A DNA stretch of 47,198 nt from BS750m-G77 sp043797735 (lineage in GTDB: Bacteria; Omnitrophota; Gorgyraeia; Gygaellales; Profunditerraquicolaceae), in the NCBI GenBank assembly GCA_043797735.1, contig JAZDPH010000012.1:1-47198 (forward strand), in the 5' to 3' direction. This document shows positions 38,815-46,847 of this stretch, one piece after another (the stretch's first letter is position 1; each line of letters starts with the position of its first letter). The position numbers and the translations under genes were made by a program. The notes below the pieces were generated by a model. It was given only the letters and a program-made list of their open reading frames with translations. It was not told the DNA's origin and searched no databases.

Positions 38815-40465
38815 TTTTTATGCCTAATTTGTGCGAAATTTCACCCAGGGTAATCCGGGCGTCAACGTCATCAGGCTTTAACTCCAGTATCCTGCCGCAG
38901 ATATCTATAGCCTCTGGATATCTGCCCTGAAATACAAGAAATTTACTAAAGTGCCCCAGAGTAAACAGGCCTGCCGGATTCAGGCGCAGGGCCTGTTGAA
39001 AATTACGGTAGGCCTCTCCATTATTCCCTTTTACAACATAAACGAGGGCTAAATTAGCATAGGGGATATCATATTCCGGATCGGAGTTAATCGCCTGCGT
39101 GAAATACTCGATACCTTTATCAAGTTCACCCCTTCGGGAATAGATACTCCCCAACGTACTATAAACCCGCGAAGTCTTTTTTTCATCACCCCAAGGCAAT
39201 GCCTCTCTCGCCTCACTCTCAGCCTCAGCAAGCATCCCTCTATGGTAATAAATATTAGCCAGGCCGGCATGAGCAAAGGCGCAATCTTTATCAAAAGAGA
39301 TTATGTAATGATAATAACTTTCCTCGTTTTTATAATAATTATTGTACCGCACGTTAAGGCTGCTATAGAATAATGCCACAAATATAAAAAATATAAATGC
39401 GGTCTTGGGAATAAAAACGCTCAAACGCCGGAAAAAATAAGCGAAAATCAAAATAATGCCCAGCGATGCCATATACGCATAATCGTCAAAGACTATCGGG
39501 CCGTAAAGCGCGATTTTTCCGGTAAGGTTCAGCAGCGGAAAGATTGCTAGGGAGAAGAAAAGACAGGCAAAGATAACTACTTTATTCTTTAGCCATAAGA
39601 AGCGTATTACCGCCCCATAAAATAATAACGGCCCGATAAAGGCGGCGAAATGGATAATCCTGGTTGCCAGAGGCCCTGCTACAAAACCATAGGGCATCAG
39701 TATAATCTGCCGGATGTATTTGTGGCAGTAATAGAAAAAAGGCGGCATACGCCGCAGGAGTTCCGGCAGATTAACTTTTAGCTGCTCTACGGGTACGAAC
39801 GTCTGGCGCAGCAAAAAATATGCCGCCCCCAGCAAAAAAAACGGGAGCATGCCTATTATTACTTTCTTCTTATCCGCCCCATAGATTAACGCCGACAAAA
39901 TTATCATTAGGGGAATCAAAAGCCCGCTCTCCCGGCAAAGCACGGCCATAATAAAACACAGGAATGAAAACAGATAGTAATAAAACTTTTCTTTTTTCGC
40001 ATAATACATCGCCAGGATAATGGATAAAAGAGTAAAGGCAAGCTCTTTATTTTCTATGATGGCAACCGTCTTCGAATGTATGGGGTGGATACAAAATAAA
40101 ACCCCGGTAAGGAAAGCAAGTAGGCGGTCTTTAAATAAGAGCTTGATAAGCAGAAAAATCAAAAACGCATTAAGGGCCTCAAGGGCGATGCTAATGATAT
40201 GATATCCCAGCGGGTTTAACCCCCAAAAGTAATAGCCGGTGGCATAAATAAGGTCAGCGACCGGACGGTAATAACCAGACCCGGGCTGGCTCTCACCGCT
40301 AAAGATATGCGGAATGAACTTTAAATTATGTAAATAAGGATTATTTACTATTATTGCCTGCTCATCAAAAAGTAATTCGTTGTGAAGTGAGTTAAAATAA
40401 ACAGTAGAACAAAGAAGTGCAAAGAAGATAAAAATACAGGCATTTGTGTCCTTCCATTTTATCAT
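38804..40465 (-). CDS. Membrane glycosyltransferase-like protein with C-terminal TPRs
   Basis: About ten membrane helices cover residues 8-385. FNSLHNELLFDEQAIIVNN and SGYYRPVADLIYATGY resemble the luminal loop of GT-C enzymes of the TMTC/PMT type, with an acidic Asp-Glu pair. The last 165 residues form four or five TPRs (CAFAHAGLANIYYHRGMLAE, AYRNFQQALRLNPAGLF). 553 aa. It may transfer sugars to exported proteins such as pilins; the substrate is unknown. It is preceded by a strong promoter from which it would be leaderless. Confidence 0.75.
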   Translation of the reverse strand: MIKWKDTNACIFIFFALLCSTVYFNSLHNELLFDEQAIIVNNPYLHNLKFIPHIFSGESQPGSGYYRPVADLIYATGYYFWGLNPLGYHIISIALEALNAFLIFLLIKLLFKDRLLAFLTGVLFCIHPIHSKTVAIIENKELAFTLLSIILAMYYAKKEKFYYYLFSFLCFIMAVLCRESGLLIPLMIILSALIYGADKKKVIIGMLPFFLLGAAYFLLRQTFVPVEQLKVNLPELLRRMPPFFYYCHKYIRQIILMPYGFVAGPLATRIIHFAAFIGPLLFYGAVIRFLWLKNKVVIFACLFFSLAIFPLLNLTGKIALYGPIVFDDYAYMASLGIILIFAYFFRRLSVFIPKTAFIFFIFVALFYSSLNVRYNNYYKNEESYYHYIISFDKDCAFAHAGLANIYYHRGMLAEAESEAREALPWGDEKKTSRVYSTLGSIYSRRGELDKGIEYFTQAINSDPEYDIPYANLALVYVVKGNNGEAYRNFQQALRLNPAGLFTLGHFSKFLVFQGRYPEAIDICGRILELKPDDVDARITLGEISHKLGIKNAE

Positions 40466-40472
40466 AGGCTAA

Positions 40473-40501
40473 ATTATAACAAAAAAAGAAGCCCCTGTAA
40501 A
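40473..40501 (-). promoter_or_regulatory. Promoter giving a probable leaderless mRNA
   Basis: On the minus strand TTTACA (40501-40496), 17 bases, perfect TATAAT (40478-40473). Only seven bases separate the -10 from the ATG at 40465, so transcription would begin at or one base before the start codon. The -35 lies in the right arm of the upstream gene's terminator. Confidence 0.65.
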
Positions 40502-40533
40502 TCTAAAGGATTCTTAGATATTATTACAGGGGC
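40481..40533 (-). terminator. Intrinsic terminator after the 40553 gene
   Basis: GCCCCTGTAA (40491-40500) pairs with TTACAGGGGC (40524-40533), with an inner ATCTAA/TTAGAT stem. Seven T follow on the minus strand (40487-40481), six on the plus strand. Confidence 0.85.
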
Positions 40534-40552
40534 CGCTTTTTTGAGGCTGCGC

Positions 40553-40795
40553 TTATCTTTTCTTTTTCTTCTTGCCGCCTCTTTTCATCTTGGCGCAGGA
40601 AACATCGCCCTTTTTATCAAGGAAATAAAGGTATCCCTCTTTTCTCTTGATGCCGCACTTTGCTACTTTTTTGCGGCCGCCACCCTTAGCTTTGCCTCTG
40701 GCCATCTTGGCGCAGGAAACATCGCCTTGCTTATCAATGAAGTAGAGATAGCCTTTCTCCCTTTTGATTCCCAATTTGACTAATTTTTCCGCCAT
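40553..40795 (-). CDS. Small basic protein of two tandem GYLYF-DVSCAKM repeats
   Basis: Two copies of a ~35-residue unit, GIKREKGYLYFIDKQGDVSC and GIKRKEGYLYFLDKKGDVSC, each continuing AKM(A/K)RG, are separated by a Lys/Gly-rich linker; the C-terminus is GGKKKKKR. About 80 aa, pI clearly high. Each unit has one conserved Cys and a beta-turn pattern, so a small beta-hairpin or SH3-like fold is possible. The second half adds a Cys (AKCGIK). The ATG is preceded by GGGGGTG; a GTG four codons earlier is an alternative. It is monocistronic with its own terminator. I do not recognise a family. Confidence 0.75.
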   Translation of the reverse strand: MAEKLVKLGIKREKGYLYFIDKQGDVSCAKMARGKAKGGGRKKVAKCGIKRKEGYLYFLDKKGDVSCAKMKRGGKKKKKR

Positions 40796-40820
40796 ATTCT
40801 GATTCACCCCCTCTCTTTCT

Positions 40821-40900
40821 TAGCGTATAGCGTATAGCGTATAGCGTATAGAAAAAGCAGATAATTTAACTATACGCTAAACGCTACCCGCTAAACGCTG
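40821..40900. repeat. AGCGTAT-word repeat
   Basis: Four tandem TAGCGTA units (40821-40851) and the inverse form CTATACGCTAAACGCTACCC (40870-40889) face each other across about 20 bases. A relative, AGCGCATAGC, is found inside lysA at 47120-47150. Confidence 0.92.
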
Positions 40901-40907
40901 ATTTTAA

Positions 40908-41732
40908 TCAAGTTCCGATCCTCACCGGTTCCAGAATCTGCCTTAGGGCCTCCATAGCCGATAATACCGCCAGGAAACTTGTCTTGGGGTTATCCGGGTG
41001 CAACAGATTCTCTGTACGCGTAGTAATATTCCCGGAGGCAGATTCTATTTTAATCTCGTGAATGTTTCTTTTTATCGCGGGCGAAGCTATAAGCTTAACC
41101 ACGGTCCTCTCCCGGCCGATGCCGGCAAGACTTAATACCGCGGCAACATTAATATTCTGAGGAAAATGCCTTACCGCCTCTTTGGCCGAGCCGCAAAAGA
41201 GCACCGTCTCTTTCTTAATCTTGACAAGGTTAATTCCACGCGCCTCCAGGTATTTGACGCCCTTAAAAGAGGCAGGGTTTTTACTCGTGGTTAAGGTAAC
41301 GCTTTTAATCCTGCCTAATTTTGAAGCCTTCAGGGCATCTACGCCGGATATGGCGCCGCTGGGGATATAAACTTTAGCCTTATTCTTTCTTGCCAGCGCC
41401 GTTAACTCCTTAAGGCGTCCGGCTATCCCCCCTGTGCTCATAATCATAATATCACGGCCTCCTGCTAAACTGCTGCGGGCAATCTCCCAGGAACTTGCCG
41501 CAGTTGCCGCTTCAATTATCAAGCCGGAGCCGGCAATTAACTGCTTAAGGCTGCCAAGCGCTAAACCTTCATTTTTAGAAACTGCCTTTGAAAGTTTCCT
41601 GCTCTTGAAGGCATCAATATCGTAAAGCGCGCATAGCCGGGCCTGCCGGGGCAGCTGTTTTACGATGAATTTTGCCAGCGAACTGCCGATGGCGCCGCAG
41701 CCGACGATACCGATTTTTAATAGTTTGGACAT
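40908..41732 (-). CDS. nadX: L-aspartate dehydrogenase-like protein (NadX family)
   Basis: It would oxidise L-aspartate to iminoaspartate for NAD synthesis. A Rossmann motif GIVGCGAIGSSLAKFI starts the protein; IIEAATAASSWE, MSTGGIAGR, IPSGAISGVDALKA and a C-terminal HEIKIESASGNITTRTENL-like domain with PKTSFLAVLSAMEAL fit the family. 274 aa. nadA and nadC are not in the window, so the NAD role is by homology only. Last gene of the lysine-folK-panC operon. Confidence 0.82.
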   Translation of the reverse strand: MSKLLKIGIVGCGAIGSSLAKFIVKQLPRQARLCALYDIDAFKSRKLSKAVSKNEGLALGSLKQLIAGSGLIIEAATAASSWEIARSSLAGGRDIMIMSTGGIAGRLKELTALARKNKAKVYIPSGAISGVDALKASKLGRIKSVTLTTSKNPASFKGVKYLEARGINLVKIKKETVLFCGSAKEAVRHFPQNINVAAVLSLAGIGRERTVVKLIASPAIKRNIHEIKIESASGNITTRTENLLHPDNPKTSFLAVLSAMEALRQILEPVRIGT

Positions 41733-41736
41733 ATAT

Positions 41737-41801
41737 AGGTTAAGGTTGAGGATAAGGTTAAGGATAAGATTGAAGCAAACCTAAACCTTAGCCTGAGCCT
41801 T
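41737..41801. repeat. AAGGTTA-word repeat (copy 1) at the panC 3' end
   Basis: GGTTAAGGTTGAGGATAAGG and variants face the inverse CCTAAACCTTAGCCTGAGCC. The inverse part encodes the last residues TKAQAKV and the TAG of panC. Confidence 0.88.
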
Positions 41802-42641
41802 TGTTATAACAATGTTATCAATCAATCGCGTCTTACCCAGCCAAACAGCCAAAGCAATAAGACAATTACTCTTTATTCTTTTAACTGGTTTTAAATCACC
41901 CGGATCCACAACGGATACGTAATCTATTCTGGCGGTATTTTTTCTATTAACCAGGCGGCGGATTTCGCTAATAACCCTGCCGGAATCCCTAATCCCCTTT
42001 TTAATTAATCTGCGGGCATGCTTTAATGATTGATATAAAATAAGCGCATCCTGCCTTTCTTGCCTGCTCAGATAAACATTCCTTGAACTAAGCGCCAGGC
42101 CGTCCTTATCGCGGATAACAGGCATAACTTTTATTTTAACCGGTATATTTAAGTCACAAACTAACCTCTTTATAATTACCGCCTGCTGGACATCCTTCTG
42201 CCCAAAATAGGCCGTATCAGGGCCGATGATATTAAAAAGCTTAACCACTACCGTGGCAACCCCCTTAAAATGCCTGGGCCGCGACTTCCCGCAGAGCAGG
42301 CCGCTTAATCCTTCCGGCGTAATGTAACTCCTGAAACCTTTAGGATACATTTGGCCTGCCGCAGGGCAAAATACGACATCCACCCCCTCTTTTTTACAAA
42401 ACAGGGTATCAGCACTTAAATTCCGAGGATATTTTTTAAAATCTTCTGCGGGGGAAAATTGCGCGGGGTTAACAAAGATGCTTACTACCGTAAAATCATT
42501 TTCTTTTCGTGCGCGGCGGATTAAACTAAGATGAGCCTGATGCAGCGCCCCCATTGTCGGAACAAAGCCAATACTTTGGCCCCTGGCCTTGGCTCTTCCG
42601 GCAACTGCCGACATCTGTTTTATGCCGCGGATTAGTATCAT
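41781..42641 (-). CDS. panC: Pantothenate synthetase
   Basis: It joins pantoate and beta-alanine with ATP. FVPTMGALHQAHLSLIRRAR holds the HxGH-like nucleotide motif (HQAHL here), followed by VSIFVNPAQFSPAEDFKKYPR, GKSRPRHFKGVATVV, AYFGQKDVQQAVIIKRLV and SSRNVYLS with the KMSKS-like site. 286 aa, full length. Its ATG overlaps the folK stop by four bases (ATGA). The last seven codons lie in a repeat. Confidence 0.95.
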   Translation of the reverse strand: MILIRGIKQMSAVAGRAKARGQSIGFVPTMGALHQAHLSLIRRARKENDFTVVSIFVNPAQFSPAEDFKKYPRNLSADTLFCKKEGVDVVFCPAAGQMYPKGFRSYITPEGLSGLLCGKSRPRHFKGVATVVVKLFNIIGPDTAYFGQKDVQQAVIIKRLVCDLNIPVKIKVMPVIRDKDGLALSSRNVYLSRQERQDALILYQSLKHARRLIKKGIRDSGRVISEIRRLVNRKNTARIDYVSVVDPGDLKPVKRIKSNCLIALAVWLGKTRLIDNIVITKAQAKV

Positions 42642-43039
42642 ATTATCTCTAACAGGGGTTTTAAGACAAAATCCCTCTCAAAAATCCTCGGATGCGGGAT
42701 AACAAGGCTCTTTCTCTCTATAATCCTGGCGCCGTATAATAATATATCCAGGTCTATGGTCCTTGGGCCGAAGCGCACGGCCTTTTTCCTGCCCATCTTT
42801 TTTTCTATGGTTTTAAGGCTACTAAGAAGCAATGAAGGAGAAAGTTCTGTGCGCACTTTTAAGGCGGCGTTTAGAAATTGCGGCTGCCTGCGCGGGCCGC
42901 CGCTGGGCTTACTCTGGATTATTCTGGAAATTTTAAGCACCTTTGTGCCTTTCAGGGAATTAATTCTTCTTATCGCCTCTTTTATGTTCCTGTGCCTGTC
43001 GCCAAGATTAGAGCCGACGCCTAAATAACAGATAACCAT
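42638..43039 (-). CDS. folK: HPPK, 6-hydroxymethyl-dihydropterin pyrophosphokinase
   Basis: It makes a folate precursor. MVICYLGVGSNLGDRHRNIK is the HPPK start; SKPSGGPRRQPQFLNAALKV and RFGPRTIDLDILLYG with the metal-binding Asp pair follow, then HPRIFERDFVLKPL. 133 aa. The ORF is open 62 codons further upstream through dapL in another frame; the ATG at 43039 overlaps the dapL TGA (TGATG) and is clearly the start. Confidence 0.93.
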   Translation of the reverse strand: MVICYLGVGSNLGDRHRNIKEAIRRINSLKGTKVLKISRIIQSKPSGGPRRQPQFLNAALKVRTELSPSLLLSSLKTIEKKMGRKKAVRFGPRTIDLDILLYGARIIERKSLVIPHPRIFERDFVLKPLLEII

Positions 43040-44199
43040 CAGGCTATCTTTTTCAGGCGGGCTATCGCCTCTTTTATTCTTTCTTTCGGCACGGTAAGCG
43101 CCATCCTTAAATAACCTTCCCCGTATTTGCCGAATCCCACTCCGGGTGTCACCACAATATCCGCCTTTTTCAATAAAAAAGAGGCAAAACTGATAGAATC
43201 TGTTTTCTTGGGGAGCCTCATCCATAGATAGAATGTCGCCTTAGGGGCACTGGACTGCCAGCCCAAAGACCTTAAGCCCTCAACAAGAATATCACGCCTT
43301 TCTTGATAGAGGAGCTGCATTTTACCGATATGCTCACGAGGCCCTTCCAGGGCGGCAATGCCCGCTAATTGAACCGCCGAAAATATTCCGGAATCAATAT
43401 TTGATTTGACCTTGGCTAAGGCGGCTGTTAATTTCCGGCTGCCGCAGGCCCAGCCGATGCGCCAGCCGGTCATATTATAAGTTTTAGAGAGGGAGTGAAA
43501 CTCTAAGGTTACATCTTTGGCCCCCTCAACCTCAAGCAGGCTGGATGGCCTATAACCGTCGTAGGCAAGCTCCGAATAGGCAAGGTCTGAAATAACAATA
43601 ATGTTATTCTTTCTGGCAAAATCAATAACCTCCCGGTAAAAATTCTTCTCTGCTACGGCCCCGGTAGGATTATTTGGATAGTTAATATAGAGCAACCTGG
43701 CCTTCCTGCGGATACTAAGCGGAACTCTTTTTAAATCCGGCAGGAAGCCGCCTGATTCCAATAACGGCAATAGATAAGGCTTGCCGCCGGCAAGAATCGT
43801 TCCCCCTTTATAAGGGGGATAACAGGGGTCAGGCACCAACGAATAATCACCCTGATTTATAAAGGCAAGGGGGAAATGCGCGATGCCTTCTTTTGAACCG
43901 ATTAAGGGCAGGATTTCTGTTTCGGGGTCAAGAATGACGTTAAACCTTCGTTTATACCAGCCCTGGATTGAGCGCCGCAACGCCGGCATCCCCTGGTCAA
44001 GCGCATAACGGTGAGTTCCCGGATCCTGTGCTGCCTGATAAAGCGCCTCAATAATATATTTCGGCGTAGGGGTATCCGGGTCCCCTATCCCTAAATCAAT
44101 AATATCCCTTCCCTCTGCCCGGGCAGCCCTTTTTGCCTTATCAATCTCTAGGAATAGATAAGGCGGCAGATTCTCTAGTTTTTTAGATAATTTAAACAT
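43039..44199 (-). CDS. dapL: LL-diaminopimelate aminotransferase
   Basis: This PLP enzyme converts tetrahydrodipicolinate directly to LL-diaminopimelate, skipping the acylated route. DIIDLGIGDPDTPTPKYIIEAL, LIGSKEGIAHFPLAFINQGD, LYINYPNNPTGAVA, SDLAYSELAYDGY and HSLSKTYNMTGWRIG (PLP Lys in SLSKTYNM) are present. About 386 aa. I chose MFKLSKKLENLPPYLFLEID; a TTG six codons earlier lies in a repeat. No strong ribosome site is visible. The neighbours dapB, dapA and dapF complete the pathway. Confidence 0.93.
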   Translation of the reverse strand: MFKLSKKLENLPPYLFLEIDKAKRAARAEGRDIIDLGIGDPDTPTPKYIIEALYQAAQDPGTHRYALDQGMPALRRSIQGWYKRRFNVILDPETEILPLIGSKEGIAHFPLAFINQGDYSLVPDPCYPPYKGGTILAGGKPYLLPLLESGGFLPDLKRVPLSIRRKARLLYINYPNNPTGAVAEKNFYREVIDFARKNNIIVISDLAYSELAYDGYRPSSLLEVEGAKDVTLEFHSLSKTYNMTGWRIGWACGSRKLTAALAKVKSNIDSGIFSAVQLAGIAALEGPREHIGKMQLLYQERRDILVEGLRSLGWQSSAPKATFYLWMRLPKKTDSISFASFLLKKADIVVTPGVGFGKYGEGYLRMALTVPKERIKEAIARLKKIA

Positions 44200-44213
44200 A
44201 TATTTTTTATAAT

Positions 44214-44304
44214 TCAATTCGTAAATCGTAATCCGTAAAGCGTAAATCGTAATAGGATTTTAAACAAAATTACCATTTACGAATTACGATTTACGATTTA
44301 CGAT
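44214..44304. repeat. CGTAAAT-word repeat at the dapB 3' end
   Basis: TCGTAAATCGTAATCCGTAA and AGCGTAAATCGTAATAGG face the inverse TTACGAATTACGATTTACG. It encodes the terminal DRKS and TAA of dapB. Confidence 0.9.
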
Positions 44305-45010
44305 CTAACACGTCTTCCATCGAATACAACCCCGCCGGCTTATTAAAGGCCCATTTTGCCGCCTTAAGCGCCCCCAGCGCAAATAAATCACGCGAATGCG
44401 CCTGATGCTTGACTTCAATGCGCTCGGAGTTTCCGCAGAAAATAACCGTATGGTCGCCGGTGATATCGCCTAACCTTATCGAATGGACCGGTATCTCTCT
44501 CCTGGCGGCGTCGGCTAAAACTTGAGCCATCTTTTTTGCCGTGCCCGATGGGGCATCTCTTTTTGCCTGATGGTGCGCCTCTACTATTTCTATCCTGTAA
44601 TCAGGGCCTAACCTGCGGGCTATCTCCGGCAGCAGGGAAAATAAAACATTAACCCCCACGGACATATTCACGGAATAGACCACCGGCGTTACCTTAGAGA
44701 CCTCCTCTACCTTCTTTAATTGCGCATCGCTTAAGCCGGTAGTGCCTAAGACAAGGGCTTTTCTGTATTTTGCCGCATAATCCAGATGAGAGTCGGCTGC
44801 CTCGGATACTGTAAAATCCACAAACACATCCGTCAGAAATAAACCGTCCAGGCCGGAGGAGATTTTGAGTTTCCCCATCTCCCTGCCGATTGCCGGCGTC
44901 CCCTTTTTTTCTAAGGCAAGGGTCAATTCAAAACTCTTGTCTTTCTGCGCCAATTCAAATATGCGCCTGCCCATTCTCCCCGCTACGCCGGCGACTCCTA
45001 ATTTAATCAT
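44291..45010 (-). CDS. dapB: 4-hydroxy-tetrahydrodipicolinate reductase
   Basis: It reduces the DapA product with NAD(P)H. LGVAGVAGRMGRRIFELAQ is the Rossmann loop; FVDFTVSEAADSHL, VLGTTGLS, YSVNMSVGVNVLFSLLPEIA and the signature EAHHQAKRDAPSGTA with catalytic His-His-Lys follow. 239 aa, slightly short of the usual 265; the final four residues and stop belong to the CGTAAAT repeat. Confidence 0.95.
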   Translation of the reverse strand: MIKLGVAGVAGRMGRRIFELAQKDKSFELTLALEKKGTPAIGREMGKLKISSGLDGLFLTDVFVDFTVSEAADSHLDYAAKYRKALVLGTTGLSDAQLKKVEEVSKVTPVVYSVNMSVGVNVLFSLLPEIARRLGPDYRIEIVEAHHQAKRDAPSGTAKKMAQVLADAARREIPVHSIRLGDITGDHTVIFCGNSERIEVKHQAHSRDLFALGALKAAKWAFNKPAGLYSMEDVLDRKS

Positions 45011-45035
45011 CTTTAAACTCCTTATTATAAAATAT

Positions 45036-45097
45036 AGGCTAAGGTTGAGGTTTAGGTTAAGATTGAACTAAACCTTAACCTCATCCTTAACCTTCAT
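45036..45097. repeat. AAGGTTA-word repeat (copy 2) between dapA and dapB
   Basis: GGCTAAGGTTGAGGTTTAGG faces the inverse CTAAACCTTAACCTCATCC. It touches the dapA stop codon. Related to 41737-41801. Confidence 0.9.
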
Positions 45098-45972
45098 TTC
45101 AGAAGCCCGTAATCCTTCAATGCTTTCTTAAGTTTCTCCAGGTTCTCCGGAACCATCGTACACATCGGCAGCCTTAAGGACGGCTCGCACATCTTTAACA
45201 GCCCCATTGCCGTCTTTACCGGTATGGGGTTTGTTTCGATAAATATTGCCTTAATCAAGGGCAGCATTTTATAATGCAGTTCTTTCGCCCTCTTAAGATT
45301 TCCTTTTTCATAAGAATTTACCAATTCCGCTACATCCGCGGGGACGATGTTAGCGGCAACCGAAATAACCCCCCGGCCGCCTATGCTTAATATCGGCAGG
45401 GTCAGGCTGTCGTCTCCGGAGATCAAATCGAAATTTTCCCCGCACAATAACTTTATGCGCGACATCTGATCCAGGCTCCCCGAGGCCTCTTTTACGCCGA
45501 CGATATTGCTGCAATCCCGAGCTAACCTGGCGATAGTCTCCGGCTCTATATTTACTCCGCTGCGCGAGGCTATATTATAAAGGATAATGGGGATATCCAC
45601 GCTATCGGCTATTTTCTTGAAATGTTCATAAAGCCCTTTCTGCGTCGGGCGGTTGTAATACGGAGAGACCTGCAGAGAAGCATCCGCCCCTCTCTCGGCA
45701 GCGGCCCTAGTCAGCTTTATCGCTTCTTCCGTAGAATTAGAGCCTGTCCCCGCGATAACCGGAACCCTCTTTTTAACCTGCGCCATGGTAAGCTCAATAA
45801 CCTGCTCATGCTCATCGAAATTCAATGTCGCGGATTCTCCGGTGGTCCCGCAGGGGACAATGCCGCGGGTTTCGTTTTTTAGCTGGAATTCAATTAATTC
45901 CTTTAATTTTTGCTCGTCAACTTTTCCGTCTTTAAACGGTGTTACAATAGCAACCATTGAGCCACTAAACAT
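45094..45972 (-). CDS. dapA: 4-hydroxy-tetrahydrodipicolinate synthase
   Basis: It condenses pyruvate and aspartate semialdehyde. GSMVAIVTPFKDGKVDEQ, GIVPCGTTGESATLN, PVIAGTGSNST, SPYYNRPTQKGLYEHF, ILYNIASRSGVNI and the Schiff-base Lys in IVGVKEASGS are present. 292 aa, full length. It begins within the last codons of dapF (8-base overlap). Confidence 0.97.
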   Translation of the reverse strand: MFSGSMVAIVTPFKDGKVDEQKLKELIEFQLKNETRGIVPCGTTGESATLNFDEHEQVIELTMAQVKKRVPVIAGTGSNSTEEAIKLTRAAAERGADASLQVSPYYNRPTQKGLYEHFKKIADSVDIPIILYNIASRSGVNIEPETIARLARDCSNIVGVKEASGSLDQMSRIKLLCGENFDLISGDDSLTLPILSIGGRGVISVAANIVPADVAELVNSYEKGNLKRAKELHYKMLPLIKAIFIETNPIPVKTAMGLLKMCEPSLRLPMCTMVPENLEKLKKALKDYGLLK

Positions 45973-46846
45973 TAAACACCCCCGTATAGACTATTTTTGC
46001 TTTCCCCTCAAGCCAGACATTTTTAAAATTTGCGCCTGCCCTCTCAAAATACACCTTCAACGCTTCGCCGCTTTTAGTTATGACATTTATTTTATGGATG
46101 ATGCCTGCCTTGCCGGAAAATAACAAAGCAGAGGCAACTGCCCCCGTGCCGCAGGCAAGGGTCTCATCCTCTACCCCTCTTTCATAAGTCCTTATTTTGA
46201 TAGAATCATTATTCAGCACTTCTACAAAGTTTACATTTGTGCCTGCCGGGGTAAACTTTTTATGCCTGCGCACCTGCCGCCCCAATTCGGCGACGCCTAT
46301 ATTATTCAGCCCCTCTACGAAGATCACGGCGTGAGGCACTCCGGTATTAATATAATTTACCGCAAGAGCGCGGTTATTGACCTTAATGGGGATATCAAGT
46401 TTTATATCTTTAGGGTCAGTAAGTTTTATCTTTACGTTATCGCCTTTTACTATAGATTCAATAACACCGGCCTTAGTCTCTATTTTAAACTTATCCGTCA
46501 TTGCGAGGAGGGCGAAGCCCGACGAAGCAATCTCAAAACCGGGATTGCTTCGCCCCTTCGGGGCTCGCAATGACACATTTTGGCTTAAATAAAGGGCAGC
46601 ACAGCGCGCCCCGTTACCGCACATTTCTGCCTCCGAACCGTCGGCATTAAAGATGCGCATTCTTATGTCTGCCATTTTGGCCTTTTCTAAAAACAACAGG
46701 CCGTCTGCGCCGGCTCCGTACCTCCTATCGCAGGCCAACTTGGCTAATTGCTTTAGGCTTCCGGTTTCTCTGCCCTGTCCTCTGTTATCTATGAGCACAA
46801 AGTCATTGCCCGACGCCACCATCTTTGTAAACTCTATCTTGCGCAT
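45965..46846 (-). CDS. dapF: Diaminopimelate epimerase with an in-frame repeat insertion
   Basis: It converts LL- to meso-diaminopimelate. MRKIEFTKMVASGNDFVLID, the first catalytic Cys in EMCGNGARCAALY (Cys76), the second in ACGTGAVA (Cys232) and PAGTNVNFVEV identify it. 293 aa against about 275 usual. Residues 91-117 (SLRAPKGRSNPGFEIASSGF and on to LLAMTD) are encoded by a GTCATTGCGAG element of exactly 78 bases, between the first catalytic helix and the KFKIETKAG strand. Both catalytic Cys are kept, so it may still be active. I chose the ATG after GGGATATAGG rather than a start inside lysA. Confidence 0.93.
   Translation of the reverse strand: MRKIEFTKMVASGNDFVLIDNRGQGRETGSLKQLAKLACDRRYGAGADGLLFLEKAKMADIRMRIFNADGSEAEMCGNGARCAALYLSQNVSLRAPKGRSNPGFEIASSGFALLAMTDKFKIETKAGVIESIVKGDNVKIKLTDPKDIKLDIPIKVNNRALAVNYINTGVPHAVIFVEGLNNIGVAELGRQVRRHKKFTPAGTNVNFVEVLNNDSIKIRTYERGVEDETLACGTGAVASALLFSGKAGIIHKINVITKSGEALKVYFERAGANFKNVWLEGKAKIVYTGVFNV
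46497..46574. repeat. GTCATTGCGAG palindromic element (copy 7), inside dapF
   Basis: A complete 78-base element (26 codons, multiple of three) with GTCATTGCGAG and CGCAATGAC ends. It has no stop in the dapF frame. Confidence 0.95.
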
Positions 46847-46847
46847 C

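Noticed and set aside
40821..40900. Possible CRISPR-like or VNTR array
   Set aside because: Units are 7-8 bases with no spacers and face their own inverse; no cas genes are nearby. It fits the word-repeat class.
42638..43225. Longer folK reading frame with 62 extra N-terminal codons
   Set aside because: The extension overlaps dapL in another frame, and HPPK begins at MVICYLGVGSN with a TGATG junction.
43800..43822. Palindrome in dapL (CCCCCTTATAAAGGGGG-like)
   Set aside because: Protein length and the surrounding PLP-enzyme sequence are normal there (CYPPYKGGTILAGG), so no insertion is evident.
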